Source of the DNA: Paragordius varius
Lineage: Eukaryota; Nematomorpha
Length of the DNA: 64,000 nucleotides
Direction: 5' to 3'
NCBI GenBank assembly: GCA_964247055.1
Contig: OZ176055.1
Coordinates: 8,370,001-8,434,000 of the forward strand
Position numbers and translations under genes: made by a program. Below are positions 12,786 through 22,506 of this stretch, piece by piece. The notes below the pieces were generated by a model. It saw only the letters and a program-made list of their open reading frames with translations, was not told the origin of the DNA and did no database searches. Numbering within the stretch: the stretch's first letter is position 1; each line of letters opens with the position of its first letter.

Positions 12786-13430
12786 TTATTCATTCTTTTT
12801 GTCATTCAATATGGTGGCAGTGGCCGTATTATCCAAAGATTTTATGCGTGAATATTTTTCGGATGGATAGTTTATTGAATTAAATTCAGTTGGTTTATTC
12901 AAAAATGGATTCCATATACCCTGTATTGAGCTATTTTCAGTTTTTGTATCATTGAGAATATGGGCACTAGGGTATCCGGATGCTGATTTAAAGTAATTGA
13001 GCCATTTCAAAATGTGCTCGGATTCGTAATTTTTTACGCAAAGATTCTCGATGTTTCCGGTAGCTAAATGTTAGATATTAAATGTAAATATTACAATATT
13101 CAGCAATAATTGAGGGTGGTTTATGACGCATAGGTTTAACATATACAGCTACAGAAGGGTTGTCTTTAGCAAATTGAACCAGATATTTGTCTACAAATTC
13201 TCTAACATACTATAAAAATTATGTTACCTCATTCCATGACTACTTTTATATTCTTTGCACAAAGTTAACGTGACTCGCAATAAAGGTGAAATATATCTAC
13301 CGTTAACCCCATTGTAAAAAATAGATTGTAGTGGTGATTTATTTAAAGTATCTACATAAGTACCGGGGGCTACACCAGCTCCGGCCTTAAAAGTCGGATT
13401 AATAATTTGAAAGAAATTTTTTATTGACAT
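12786..13430 (-). CDS. MRPL43: Mitochondrial large-subunit ribosomal protein mL43
   Basis: Three exons on the minus strand, 13228-13430, 13095-13201 and 12786-13063, give a 195-residue protein. It acts in the mitochondrial ribosome large subunit. FYNGVNGRYISPLLRVTLTL, then REFVDKYLVQFAKDNPSVAV, and near the end SIQGIWNPFLNKPTEF match the L51/S25/CI-B8 fold of mL43 in order. The introns are only 26 nt (13202-13227) and 31 nt (13064-13094), and the frame is kept only if both are removed. The first 26 or so residues precede the conserved core and may be the targeting sequence. The ATG lies 24 bp from the DUSP12 ATG on the other strand. The stop is 21 bp from the longest cyclase reading, with overlapping AATAAA signals for both strands around 12773-12792. 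Confidence 0.9.
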
Positions 13431-13454
13431 TTAGGAGAGTTAAATTTATACAGC
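13431..13454. promoter_or_regulatory. 24-bp spacer between divergent start codons (mL43 / DUSP12)
   Basis: Only 24 bp separate the mL43 ATG on the minus strand from the DUSP12 ATG on the plus strand. Any shared promoter must extend into one or both coding regions, or the transcripts must have extremely short or trans-spliced leaders. On the DUSP12 side the spacer contains tttatacag just before cATG, which could act as a splice acceptor. That reading is inference. Confidence 0.6.
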
Positions 13455-16400
13455 ATGGGAAGGACTAAAAAATGTGTTTGCGCATGTGATAGAAAACACA
13501 ATAAGGGTATGATTGAAATTTTGCCCAGAATTTTTTTGGGTGACTTAACCGCGGCGAAAAATACAGATAAATTGAAAAAATTGGAAATTAATCACATTCT
13601 TACAATCGGTATTAATGTTTTTTAAAGTGAATAAGATACACATCCACTACCGTCCAGATTTACCAATGACTTTCATTACAAATTTATATGCGCTCAGGAT
13701 TCTATAACACAAAACCTGCTAAGTTTTTTCGATGAATGTTATGAATTTATTGAAAAAGGATCTGAAAGTATGGAAGGAAATTCTAATTCTATATTAATTC
13801 ATTGGTATGAAATTATCTTTATTACAGCAATCAGGGTATATCACGTAGCTCAACCATATTAATTGCCTATATAATGAAAAAAGAAAAGATAACCGCCGAT
13901 GAAAGTTATTTAAAAGTTTTAGCAAAAAAGAATGTATGGTTAGTCTATTTAATTATTTAGCCCAAATAACGGTTTTTTACACCAGCTAAAGCTATACGAA
14001 CGGCTTGGATGCGTCCTTAATTCTAATGATCGTTCATTTAGAGCTTACCGATTAAATCAATTTGCCAAAAATATGATAGAAACATACTCATTTTTTGGTA
14101 GTTAAATTATTTTTCTAAACTTGTAGTAATATTACCTAAGTTTTTGTATCAAAAAGGCTTATATTTTTATAAATAATTATATTATTTTTTTAATTTTTCC
14201 ATCAAACCCAATTCGATACGATTAAAGAAATTTATAATTTAGAATATGTTACCAATCTACAGCTCTATCCCATTTTACATCTCAAAATAAGAGTATATTG
14301 TTAGAAATATGGTTGTTTTTATATTTTTAATTTTTACTGTAATAATATGTTTTTTTCTAGACACAAACGATTTCCCTCATCTCCTTTTTGGGACGGATCC
14401 CTTACACAATTTAGAAACGGAAAGTGTGGAAACATCAACCCAAATTTACAAGTGTCGACAATGCAGGTTTCCATACATATTACAGTATGCATTTTAATGT
14501 ATGTTAAGTAATTTTATTGCCTGCCAAATAACATAAATGGTTTATCAAAAGCGTAAAATACCGACCCACGAAATTATTTCGTAGTACACATATGAAAGAA
14601 GATTGACGTGAGAATTAACATAGGCTTTAATTTGATGGATATTTTGTAATGTTAAATTTTGAGAATATTATAGCAAATTATGTTAACATTTGTAATATTG
14701 TTGTTACGTATTTAGATGCAGAATTTTGTGGGTTTTTATCTTTGATAAATTAATAAATAGTAAAATACGTATTTTAAGATTTTTAATGTTAATTATTCCT
14801 AAATTTAATAATAAATATTTTTCAAGATGCTAAATACGTGTATTAATGAATATTGGTATTATAATTTTATATAGTTGTTACTACTAATTAAAAAACACAG
14901 GTAAATATATTTGTAAAAATTTAAGTAGATTTTAGATTTTTGTCTTTTATGTTTTGGTTAATTATTAATAATTTTTAAGTATTTCAGACATTTTAATCAG
15001 GTAAAAATTGCGGTTTTTAACAAATTTAGTAAAAATTTAGTTTTGTTTTTTTAGGTTTTGCATTGTTTATTGTAATTAATACTACATATTTTGGACATTT
15101 TAATAAATACAGGTAAAAATTGCGGTTTTAAATAACTTTAGTAAAAATTTAGTTTTTTTGTTTTTTTATGTTTTGCATTGTTAATTGTAATTAATTACTA
15201 CATATTTTGGACATTATAATTAATACAGGTAAAAATTGCGGTTTTTAACAAAATTAGTAAAAATAAGTTTTTTTTGTTTTTTTATGTTTTGCATTATTAA
15301 TTTTAATTAATTACTACATATTTTGGACATTATAATAAATACAAAAATTGCGGTTTTTAACAAATTTAGTAAAAATTTAGTTTTTTTTGGTTTTTTAGGT
15401 TTTGCATTTTTAATTGTAATTAATTACTACATATTTCGGACATTATAATAAATACAGATAAAATTGCGGTTGTTTATATATTTGGTATTATTGTTTTTTA
15501 TTTAACATTGTTAATCGTAATTAATTCCTACATATTTGGAAATTTTAATAACAGGTGGAAATGGCGGTTTTTAACGAATTTCAAATTTAACATTTTTTGT
15601 ATTTTGTATCATTGTTATTTAATTAATTACTAAATATTTTGGACATTTAAAAAACTGGTGTAAATTGCGGTTTTTAATAAATTAAAATACAGGTAAAAAT
15701 TACTATGATTTGCGGTTTTTTAAAATATTATTTTTTTGTTTTACATTGATAACTAATATATTAAATAGAGTTAACATATCTGAGCAGGTAAAAATGCATG
15801 TTACGGTTTTATGTTTGACATTTTATTTTCCAAATCAACTATTTATATTTTACAAACACCTTGTCACCAAAGATTGAAAATAAGATCAAGATATATAAAA
15901 CATCTTTTAAAGTATCTGAATATCGCCAAATATAAATAAATTCATTTGAATTATAAATGTATAATTATACAAAATATTCATAATATTATGTTTAAAATTA
16001 GCATTCTTCTTATTGATATTAATACAGGTAATTTCTTTCTAATATTGATATATGATGCGGTGTGCGTTCATGATGATCATATCTTTGGTAGATTCTATCA
16101 ACTAAAATATAAGATAGAAAGGTATTTATTAATATATTAGAAAATGGATACCTGATTCTAGAAGTATTTTCAACATAATTTAAAATATTAGGGGCTAAAA
16201 CATTCAAAGTTTGAAAGGAAACTAAATAAGGTTGACTTGGCTTTTTAACAACTAAATTTGAAAAAATTATTTTCTTCATGATAAAAAATTAAAAAATGAT
16301 ACTTTTGTTTTTGCATTTTCGTTCTACCATCCCAAACTATAAATATGAAAAGGCTTATATGATTTCACCAATGACGTCAAATAGAAAATAGAAACAAATA

Positions 16401-19400
16401 TTTTTTTTCAAAAGCTTTGAATGCAACAGCACTCCAAAAACTAAGCAGGCAACACTATGATTGCTTTGGTGAAGGATTTCATATTTATAGTTTAAGATAA
16501 ACGAAAACGCAAAAACATAAAGTATCATTTTTGAACTTTTTATCATGAAGAAAATATTTTTTTGCAAATTTAGTTGTTAAAAAGCCAAGTCAACCTTATC
16601 TAGTTCCCTTTCAAAATTTAAATGTTTTTGCTTAGTTCCCTTTCAAACTTTGAATGTTTTAGCCCCTAATATTTAAAATTATGTTGAAAATACTTCTAGA
16701 ATCAGGTATCAATTTTCTAATATATTAATAAATACCTTCTATCTTATATTTTAGTTGATAGAATCTACCAAAGATATGATCATCATGAACGCACACCGCA
16801 TCGTATATCAATATTAGAAAGAAATTACCTGTATTAATATCAATAAGAAGAATGCTAATTTTAAACATAATATTATGAATATTTTGTATAATTATACATT
16901 TATAATTCAAATGAATTTATTTATATTTGGCGATATTCAGATACTTTAAAAGATGTTTTATATATCTTGATCTTATTTTCAATCTTTGGTGACAAGGTGT
17001 TTGTAAAATATAAATAGTTGATTTGGAAAATAAAATGTCAAACATAAAACCGTAACATGCATTTTTACCTGCTCAGATATGTTAACTCTATTTAATATAT
17101 TAGTTATCAATGTAAAACAAAAAAATAATATTTTAAAAAACCGCAAATCATAGTAATTTTTACCTGTATTTTAATTTATTAAAAACCGCAATTTACACCA
17201 GTTTTTTAAATGTCCAAAATATTTAGTAATTAATTAAATAACAATGATACAAAATACTAAAAATGTTAAATTTGAAATTCGTTAAAAACCGCCATTTTCA
17301 CCTGTAATTATTAAAATTTCCAAATATGTAGGAATTAATTACGATTAACAATGTTAAATAAAAAAACAATAATACCAAATATATAAACAACCGCAATTTT
17401 ATCTGTATTTATTATAATGTCCGAAATATGTAGTAATTAATTACAATTAAAAATGCAAAACATAAAAAACCAAAAAAAACTAAATTTTTACTAAATTTGT
17501 TAAAAACCGCAATTTTTGTATTTATTATAATGTCCAAAATATGTAGTAATTAATTAAAATTAATAATGCAAAACATAAAAAAACAAAAAAAACTTATTTT
17601 TACTAATTTTGTTAAAAACCGCAATTTTTACCTGTATTAATTATAATGTCCAAAATATGTAGTAATTAATTACAATTAACAATGCAAAACTTAAAAAACC
17701 AAAAAAACTAAATTTTTACTAAAGTTATTTAAAACCGCAATTTTTACCTGTATTTATTAAAATGTCCAAAATATGTAGTATTAATTACAATAAACAATGC
17801 AAAACCTAAAAAAACAAAACTAAATTTTTACTAAATTTGTTAAAAACCGCAATTTTTACCTGATTAAAATGTCTGAAATACTTAAAAATTATTAATAATT
17901 AACCAAAACATAAAAGACAAAAATCTAAAATCTACTTAAATTTTTACAAATATATTTACCTGTGTTTTTTAATTAGTAGTAACAACTATATAAAATTATA
18001 ATACCAATATTCATTAATACACGTATTTAGCATCTTGAAAAATATTTATTATTAAATTTAGGAATAATTAACATTAAAAATCTTAAAATACGTATTTTAC
18101 TATTTATTAATTTATCAAAGATAAAAACCCTCAAAATTCCGCATCTAAATACGTAACAACAATATTACAAATGTTAACATAATTTGCTATAATATTCTCA
18201 AAATTTAACATTACAAAATATCCATCAAATTAAAGCCTATGTTAATTCTCACGTCAATCTTCTTTCATATGTGTACTACGAAATAATTTCGTGGGTCAGT
18301 ATTTTACGCTTTTGATAAACCATTTATGTTATTTGTCAGGCAATAAAATTACTTAACATACATTAAAATGCATACTCTATTTTAACTTTTATTATAGGCG
18401 GGACCTGTTTTACGACACTAGTGTTTTGTATCATACAAAGGGATTGGGATATTTGAAATTTAAATACGATGATATCTCACCACCAGGTAATAATTTAATG
18501 TCCATATTTATTACAAATTTTTAGAAAGGCATTTCTTTAAATGCCAATGATTAGTTAAAAAATAGATAATAATCCAAAAAATATGTAATACCCAAAATTA
18601 TTTTTTCATTTAATCATAAATTGTATACACGATTTATCGACATTATTGTAATTAATGTTGGGTCTGACTAGTTCTTACGTGATAGTTATCGCCTAAATAC
18701 AGGGGTGTCAAACACACACATATTAGCGGCTGATTTGATAATTTTTAGTTTTTTTTATTTTGAGTCGAAAAATCGTAAATTTTGATTGAAATAACATTTT
18801 TTAGGCGACTTTTGCGCAGTGAAAAGTGTGTCGGACATCCCTGGCCTAAATTAACAGCCTTGTGTGCATGATGATCAACATTAGATTTAATTTTATTTAA
18901 AAAGCGGTGCGAAGTAGGGCAAACCACATATACTGAAATTGATACTGCTACCGATTTAACTAAAATTTATAATTTGGAATTGTAAACAATGAGTTATATT
19001 TTAAAAAAATCAAAATATACAAAGTTTTTTAATTTTAAATTTTTTTGTTAAATTTTTATTGTGTGAATTATGAACGCCTTGTTTGACTTTAATTCTGTAG
19101 ATACTGGCCAACAAAGTGAGGATGAAAAAGTTTGCAAACAATTTTTATTCATCGAACCCGTAACTTGGATGCGAGATCAAATTAGTCAAATTTCAGGGAA
19201 ATTACATTGCCCCAAATGCCAAGCTAAAATAGGCACATACAATTGGTCAGGTTAGTTATTATCTTAATTCTAGGCATCTTAATAGATGAATGTTTATTTC
19301 GATTAATTCATCTTCGATTTTTGTAAAAACCTAAAATAATTTCTATGTTTACTATTTATGCAAGTTTATTAAATAATGTAAATTATAAAAATGTAAATGC

Positions 19401-19544
19401 ACCTGTATAACACAGTAAAAAACAAAAAAAACAGTTAATAAAATGGACATAATCATATAAAAATTAAATTTTAATGATTTTTTAAATAATTTACGATATT
19501 GCCTTTGTTTTTTCCATTAATATTTATTGTTTCTCATTTTCTCT

Positions 19545-19595
<51 letters not shown>

Positions 19596-19686
19596 TTATA
19601 AAGGGGAAGTTTGCGGTTGTAAAACGTGGATTACACCATCGTTCAATATCCAAAATGCCAAAATAGATAGGAATACTGTATCTTAA
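13455..19686 (+). CDS. DUSP12: Dual-specificity phosphatase 12 (YVH1 family)
   Basis: Eight exons, 13455-13608, 13636-13804, 13828-13938, 13961-14097, 14361-14466, 18398-18486, 19101-19250 and 19604-19686, total 999 nt, giving 332 residues (human about 340). The phosphatase domain has PRIFLGDLTAAKN, a general-acid Asp region and the active-site loop HCNQGISRSS (Cx5R). The C-terminal zinc domain keeps its Cys pairs: CRQCRRDLFYD, then LFIEPVTWM, LHCPKCQAKIGTYNWSGEVC and CGCKTWITPSF. The family removes phosphate from protein substrates, and the yeast and human members also promote release of Mrt4 from pre-60S ribosomes. The first three introns are 27, 23 and 22 nt. Intron 5 (14467-18397) consists almost wholly of a foldback element and intron 6 holds a hAT-type MITE. 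All residues needed for activity are visible, so the gene should be functional if the palindromic intron is spliced. Confidence 0.95.
13805..13827 (+). other. Ultra-short intron (23 nt) splitting the phosphatase active-site Cys codon
   Basis: The sequence is gtatgaaatt...ttacag, 23 nt in all. It interrupts the TGC codon of the catalytic Cys in HCNQGISR, and only exact removal restores the motif. Flanking introns 13609-13635 (27 nt) and 13939-13960 (22 nt) are confirmed in the same way by frame and homology. Confidence 0.93.
14483..18377. mobile_element. Foldback element: 3.9-kb near-perfect palindrome with subrepeats
   Basis: The left arm (14483 to about 16350) is repeated as its reverse complement in the right arm (about 16477 to 18377), leaving a loop of about 126 bp. 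Ends are CAGTATGCATTTTAATG on the left and its complement with one mismatch on the right, bordered by TA (14481-14482 and 18378-18379). Each arm carries about seven tandem units of 97-118 bp containing ATTGCGGTTTTTAA (about 15000-15720, mirrored at about 17120-17870). Long inverted repeats built of tandem subrepeats are the hallmark of foldback elements. The arms differ at scattered positions and by a short duplication near 16602-16635. No transposase is seen, so it is non-autonomous. It lies in DUSP12 intron 5, and without it and one TA that intron would be 34 nt. Confidence 0.85.
18699..18843. mobile_element. hAT-type MITE with 8-bp target duplication
   Basis: Ends ACAGGGGTGTC and GACATCCCTG are imperfect inverted repeats, flanked by a perfect direct repeat GCCTAAAT (18691-18698 and 18844-18851). 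The terminal CAGGGGTG and the 8-bp duplication are typical of hAT elements. It is non-coding and lies in DUSP12 intron 6. Confidence 0.8.
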
Positions 19687-19725
19687 CACATCAATACCTC
19701 ATTCACTTGTGCAAAATCATTATCA

Positions 19726-20658
19726 TTATGTAACAAATTCTTGTTTCGATATAAACTGTAAATTTTGACCTTTAATGAAATTTTTAATTTTATTTTTATC
19801 GTGATATTCGAGTTGCTTTAACGGAGCCCTGGGGTAACCACCAACTAAACCTAAAACATTTAGGGCGTGTTTAAGTCCAGGTATACCAAAAGGCTTTAAA
19901 AATTCATTAACTTCCACAATCTTTCTATTGGTGTGTTTTAGTTGAGTGTCTAAAGATTCATCAGATATGCTTTTATTGCAAGTAATCAAAGTCTCATATA
20001 ATTGACATAATTCGGCTGGCATAATATTTGCCAAGTTACATATGGATCCTGAGCTAATACTTAACCTTAGGCTTGGATATAACATACTTGCGGAACCAAC
20101 TAAAACGGTAAACGGATTCACTAAGCTATGATTCAATTGCATAAGTTTAACAATATTTGGGTCACATTCCTTCATACCCACTATATTTGTATGACGGCTT
20201 AACTCCATTAAAATTTTAAGGGATAAATTAATGTTCGTATGTACGGGCATATTGTATATAATTAACGGGAAACAATTATCAGCTATTTGTGAGTAATGAT
20301 TGATTATTAAGGCATCCGACATGGATTTATAATAATGTGATGGTAAGATAAGAATATAATCAGATCCGTTATCTAAACATTTTTTTGATAAATCTATAGT
20401 GTTTTTGGTTCCCTCGGAACCAGAACCAGATATTAATATTTTTTTAGTATGACTTCTTGTAAATTTAAGTATGTCTAATTTTTCGCATTCGTTAAGATAA
20501 ACAGATTCTCCTGTGGTCCCAAATAACACATATCCTGACAGGTTAAATCGTTCAAACACGGATAAATTTTTTAGCAAACCATCATAATCTATTTTTCCGT
20601 GCGAATAAAAGGGTATAACCAAAGGATTAAAAATACCTTTTAGTTGCAATGCTTTCAT
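19726..20658 (-). CDS. 4-hydroxy-2-oxoglutarate aldolase / DapA-family aldolase, intronless
   Basis: A single 310-codon frame without introns. The product is a class I Schiff-base aldolase of the DapA/N-acetylneuraminate lyase family. Visible are GTTGES near residue 48, the catalytic Tyr in IIYNMPVHTN, and the Schiff-base Lys in NIVGMKECDPN. LVGSASMLYPSL and FGIPGLKHALN also match the family. In animals the nearest relative is HOGA1, which cleaves 4-hydroxy-2-oxoglutarate to pyruvate and glyoxylate in mitochondrial hydroxyproline breakdown. Length and the late FGIPGLK region fit HOGA1 well. GTTGE is the form usual in bacterial DapA, whereas human HOGA1 has GSNGE. No obvious mitochondrial targeting peptide is seen. 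The gene ends 39 bp from the DUSP12 stop, tail to tail. The absence of introns is unusual beside its neighbours. Confidence 0.87.
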   Translation of the reverse strand: MKALQLKGIFNPLVIPFYSHGKIDYDGLLKNLSVFERFNLSGYVLFGTTGESVYLNECEKLDILKFTRSHTKKILISGSGSEGTKNTIDLSKKCLDNGSDYILILPSHYYKSMSDALIINHYSQIADNCFPLIIYNMPVHTNINLSLKILMELSRHTNIVGMKECDPNIVKLMQLNHSLVNPFTVLVGSASMLYPSLRLSISSGSICNLANIMPAELCQLYETLITCNKSISDESLDTQLKHTNRKIVEVNEFLKPFGIPGLKHALNVLGLVGGYPRAPLKQLEYHDKNKIKNFIKGQNLQFISKQEFVT

Positions 20659-20863
20659 GTGCTAAAAACATTTTAAGGTAATAACATGTGGTTTAAAATA
20701 AAAATTTTTATCCTTGTCTAATTTAACTGAGTGTTTGTAAATATATATATATTATTCTTTAATCGAACTATGTTAAAATTTATACACATATAAACTATTA
20801 TCTAATTTTTCTGCGAGAGATTTTATACGCAAAAGACGGGATCAATAGCCAAATGGTACCAAA

Positions 20864-21106
20864 ATGCTCAATAATATTTTTCGGGTAGAAGAATTTGTTA
20901 ATAAAAAAACTAGGATGATAGATATATTTGATTCAAATTATATAAAAAATATAAAAGAAAATTTTGGAAGTTATTTATACGCTAAGCATAACACCGCGTC
21001 CAAAATCGAGTGTTTTAAAAAACCTGATGTTACATATTGTATTAAATCGAGAAACCGTAAAACAATAATATTTATTGAGATAAAATGCAAAATCTCAACT
21101 ATATAA
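20864..21106 (+). CDS. Hypothetical small ORF (80 aa)
   Basis: An open frame of 80 codons, 205 bp from the divergent aldolase start. It ends in KPDVTYC and then TIIFIEIKCK, a D...ExK spacing that recalls PD-(D/E)xK nuclease cores, but such a short motif can arise by chance. It may be one exon of a gene split by short introns. I do not recognise it. AT-rich sequence follows up to the Ty3/gypsy fossil. Confidence 0.25.
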   Translation: MLNNIFRVEEFVNKKTRMIDIFDSNYIKNIKENFGSYLYAKHNTASKIECFKKPDVTYCIKSRNRKTIIFIEIKCKISTI

Positions 21107-21492
21107 AGTTTGCGATGTTTATATACTTTTTGTGAATATAATATTTACATATTAAACCAAGGTAAAATAACGTGTGCAGGTTAAATACAAAATTGATACA
21201 ATAGTTTAACTCATATATAAGTCATCAAAAATGTATTCAAATGTAATATATAAATTGGTCTCGTCTAAGGTTATCTAACTTGATGTATTCTAATCTATCC
21301 CTCCTTATCCAAATCCGAGCCGATCTGGTGCTTTTCTTTCCCTAAGAGGATATCTCCTTTCAGGTTCTTTTTCAGTTGTCTTTGCTCTTCTTATTTCAAC
21401 TATGGTGTCTTTCTCGTGTTCTTTTTCTTTGCTTGGTTCCTTCCCCACCTCCCGATTATTGGTTGTCACCCCTTCAACTGTTTGGTTTATCG

Positions 21493-22506
21493 TTAAATTA
21501 TCATCCTCCTCTTCGCCGTTCTCGACTCCGGTCGGCCGTAATTGATGCGAAGTGTTCGATTTCCATCTTTAACCGTGTACGAGAGTACCCCTGTTCTCTC
21601 CAAAATTATACCTTTTCTCCACCCTGAATTGATTTCATTCTTTATGTACACTTCTTCGCCCGGTCTAAAAACTTGATTGGGTATTATACCGTTTTCTAAT
21701 TGTTGTTCGGGTGTTTCCCTGACCCAAGAGGAGGGGGAATTAATATGTCTTTTCAGAAATAAGTTATACGGGCACTCTTTTGTGGCGCTATGTACGGCGG
21801 AGCGATGACCCCGTAATACTTGATTTATTTTTTTGTCGAGAGTCAGCTTAGAATCGGTTAGCGATTTATAGTGTGCTTCTAAGGTGTAAATGACCCGTTC
21901 CACCAGCCCATTTGTTCGTGGATGATAGGGGGCACTAGTGACATGTTTGATGTTTGCTCGTTGCAAGGTATCTTTAAAATCCTTCGATGCAAAATATGAT
22001 GCATTATCGGTAACTATATTTCGGGGAAACCCGAACCTTACACACCAAATTTCTAACCAATGTAATATGTTTGCAGAATTAACTGTTCTTAGCAATTCGA
22101 CTTCAACCCATCTGGAGCTACTATCGATAGCTACTAACCAATACAACCCATCTATAGGACCGGCAATATCAAGATGTATCCTTTCCCAGATACCCGTATT
22201 AAAATTCCATTTGTACGTTGGATTACTTTTTATGTTACTCCGGTTTAACTGACACCCAATACAAGATCTCACATAACTTTCAATGTCTTGGTTTATACCT
22301 GGCCAATAAACCCTAGTAGCCCCCGAATGTCCAACATGCAAAAATTTTAACGTTTCATTTCGTAACGCCCTGGGAATAAACAGACGATCGCCCCAATACA
22401 ACAAACCATATGATTCTTGTATTTCGTTTCTTATACTCAATATCGAATTTAAAATTGGAGCTGACCAATCATTATGATGTAGAGCCGCTTTTAATGTCAT
22501 CATCAT
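21493..22506 (-). mobile_element. Ty3/gypsy retrotransposon fossil (integrase part only)
   Basis: An open frame of about 337 codons reads as an integrase. It has an HHCC zinc-binding start (HVGHSG, then CIGCQLNRS), the core domain with DIAGP, TDNASYF and HPRTNGLVERV carrying the D,D,E residues, and a C-terminal DNA-binding tail. It belongs to the Ty3/gypsy (Metaviridae-like) group. Reverse transcriptase, gag and terminal repeats were not found nearby, so it is a partial copy of the element. The readable frame suggests it is not among the oldest repeats here. Confidence 0.8.

Noticed and set aside
15946-16910. Matching open frames on opposite strands, 15946-16140 (+) and 16725-16910 (-)
   Set aside because: They are the same sequence in the two arms of the foldback palindrome. 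No codon bias or family match supports a protein.
20864-21106. PD-(D/E)xK nuclease gene
   Set aside because: Only a short D...ExK spacing is visible in an 80-codon frame, so it is listed as hypothetical only.
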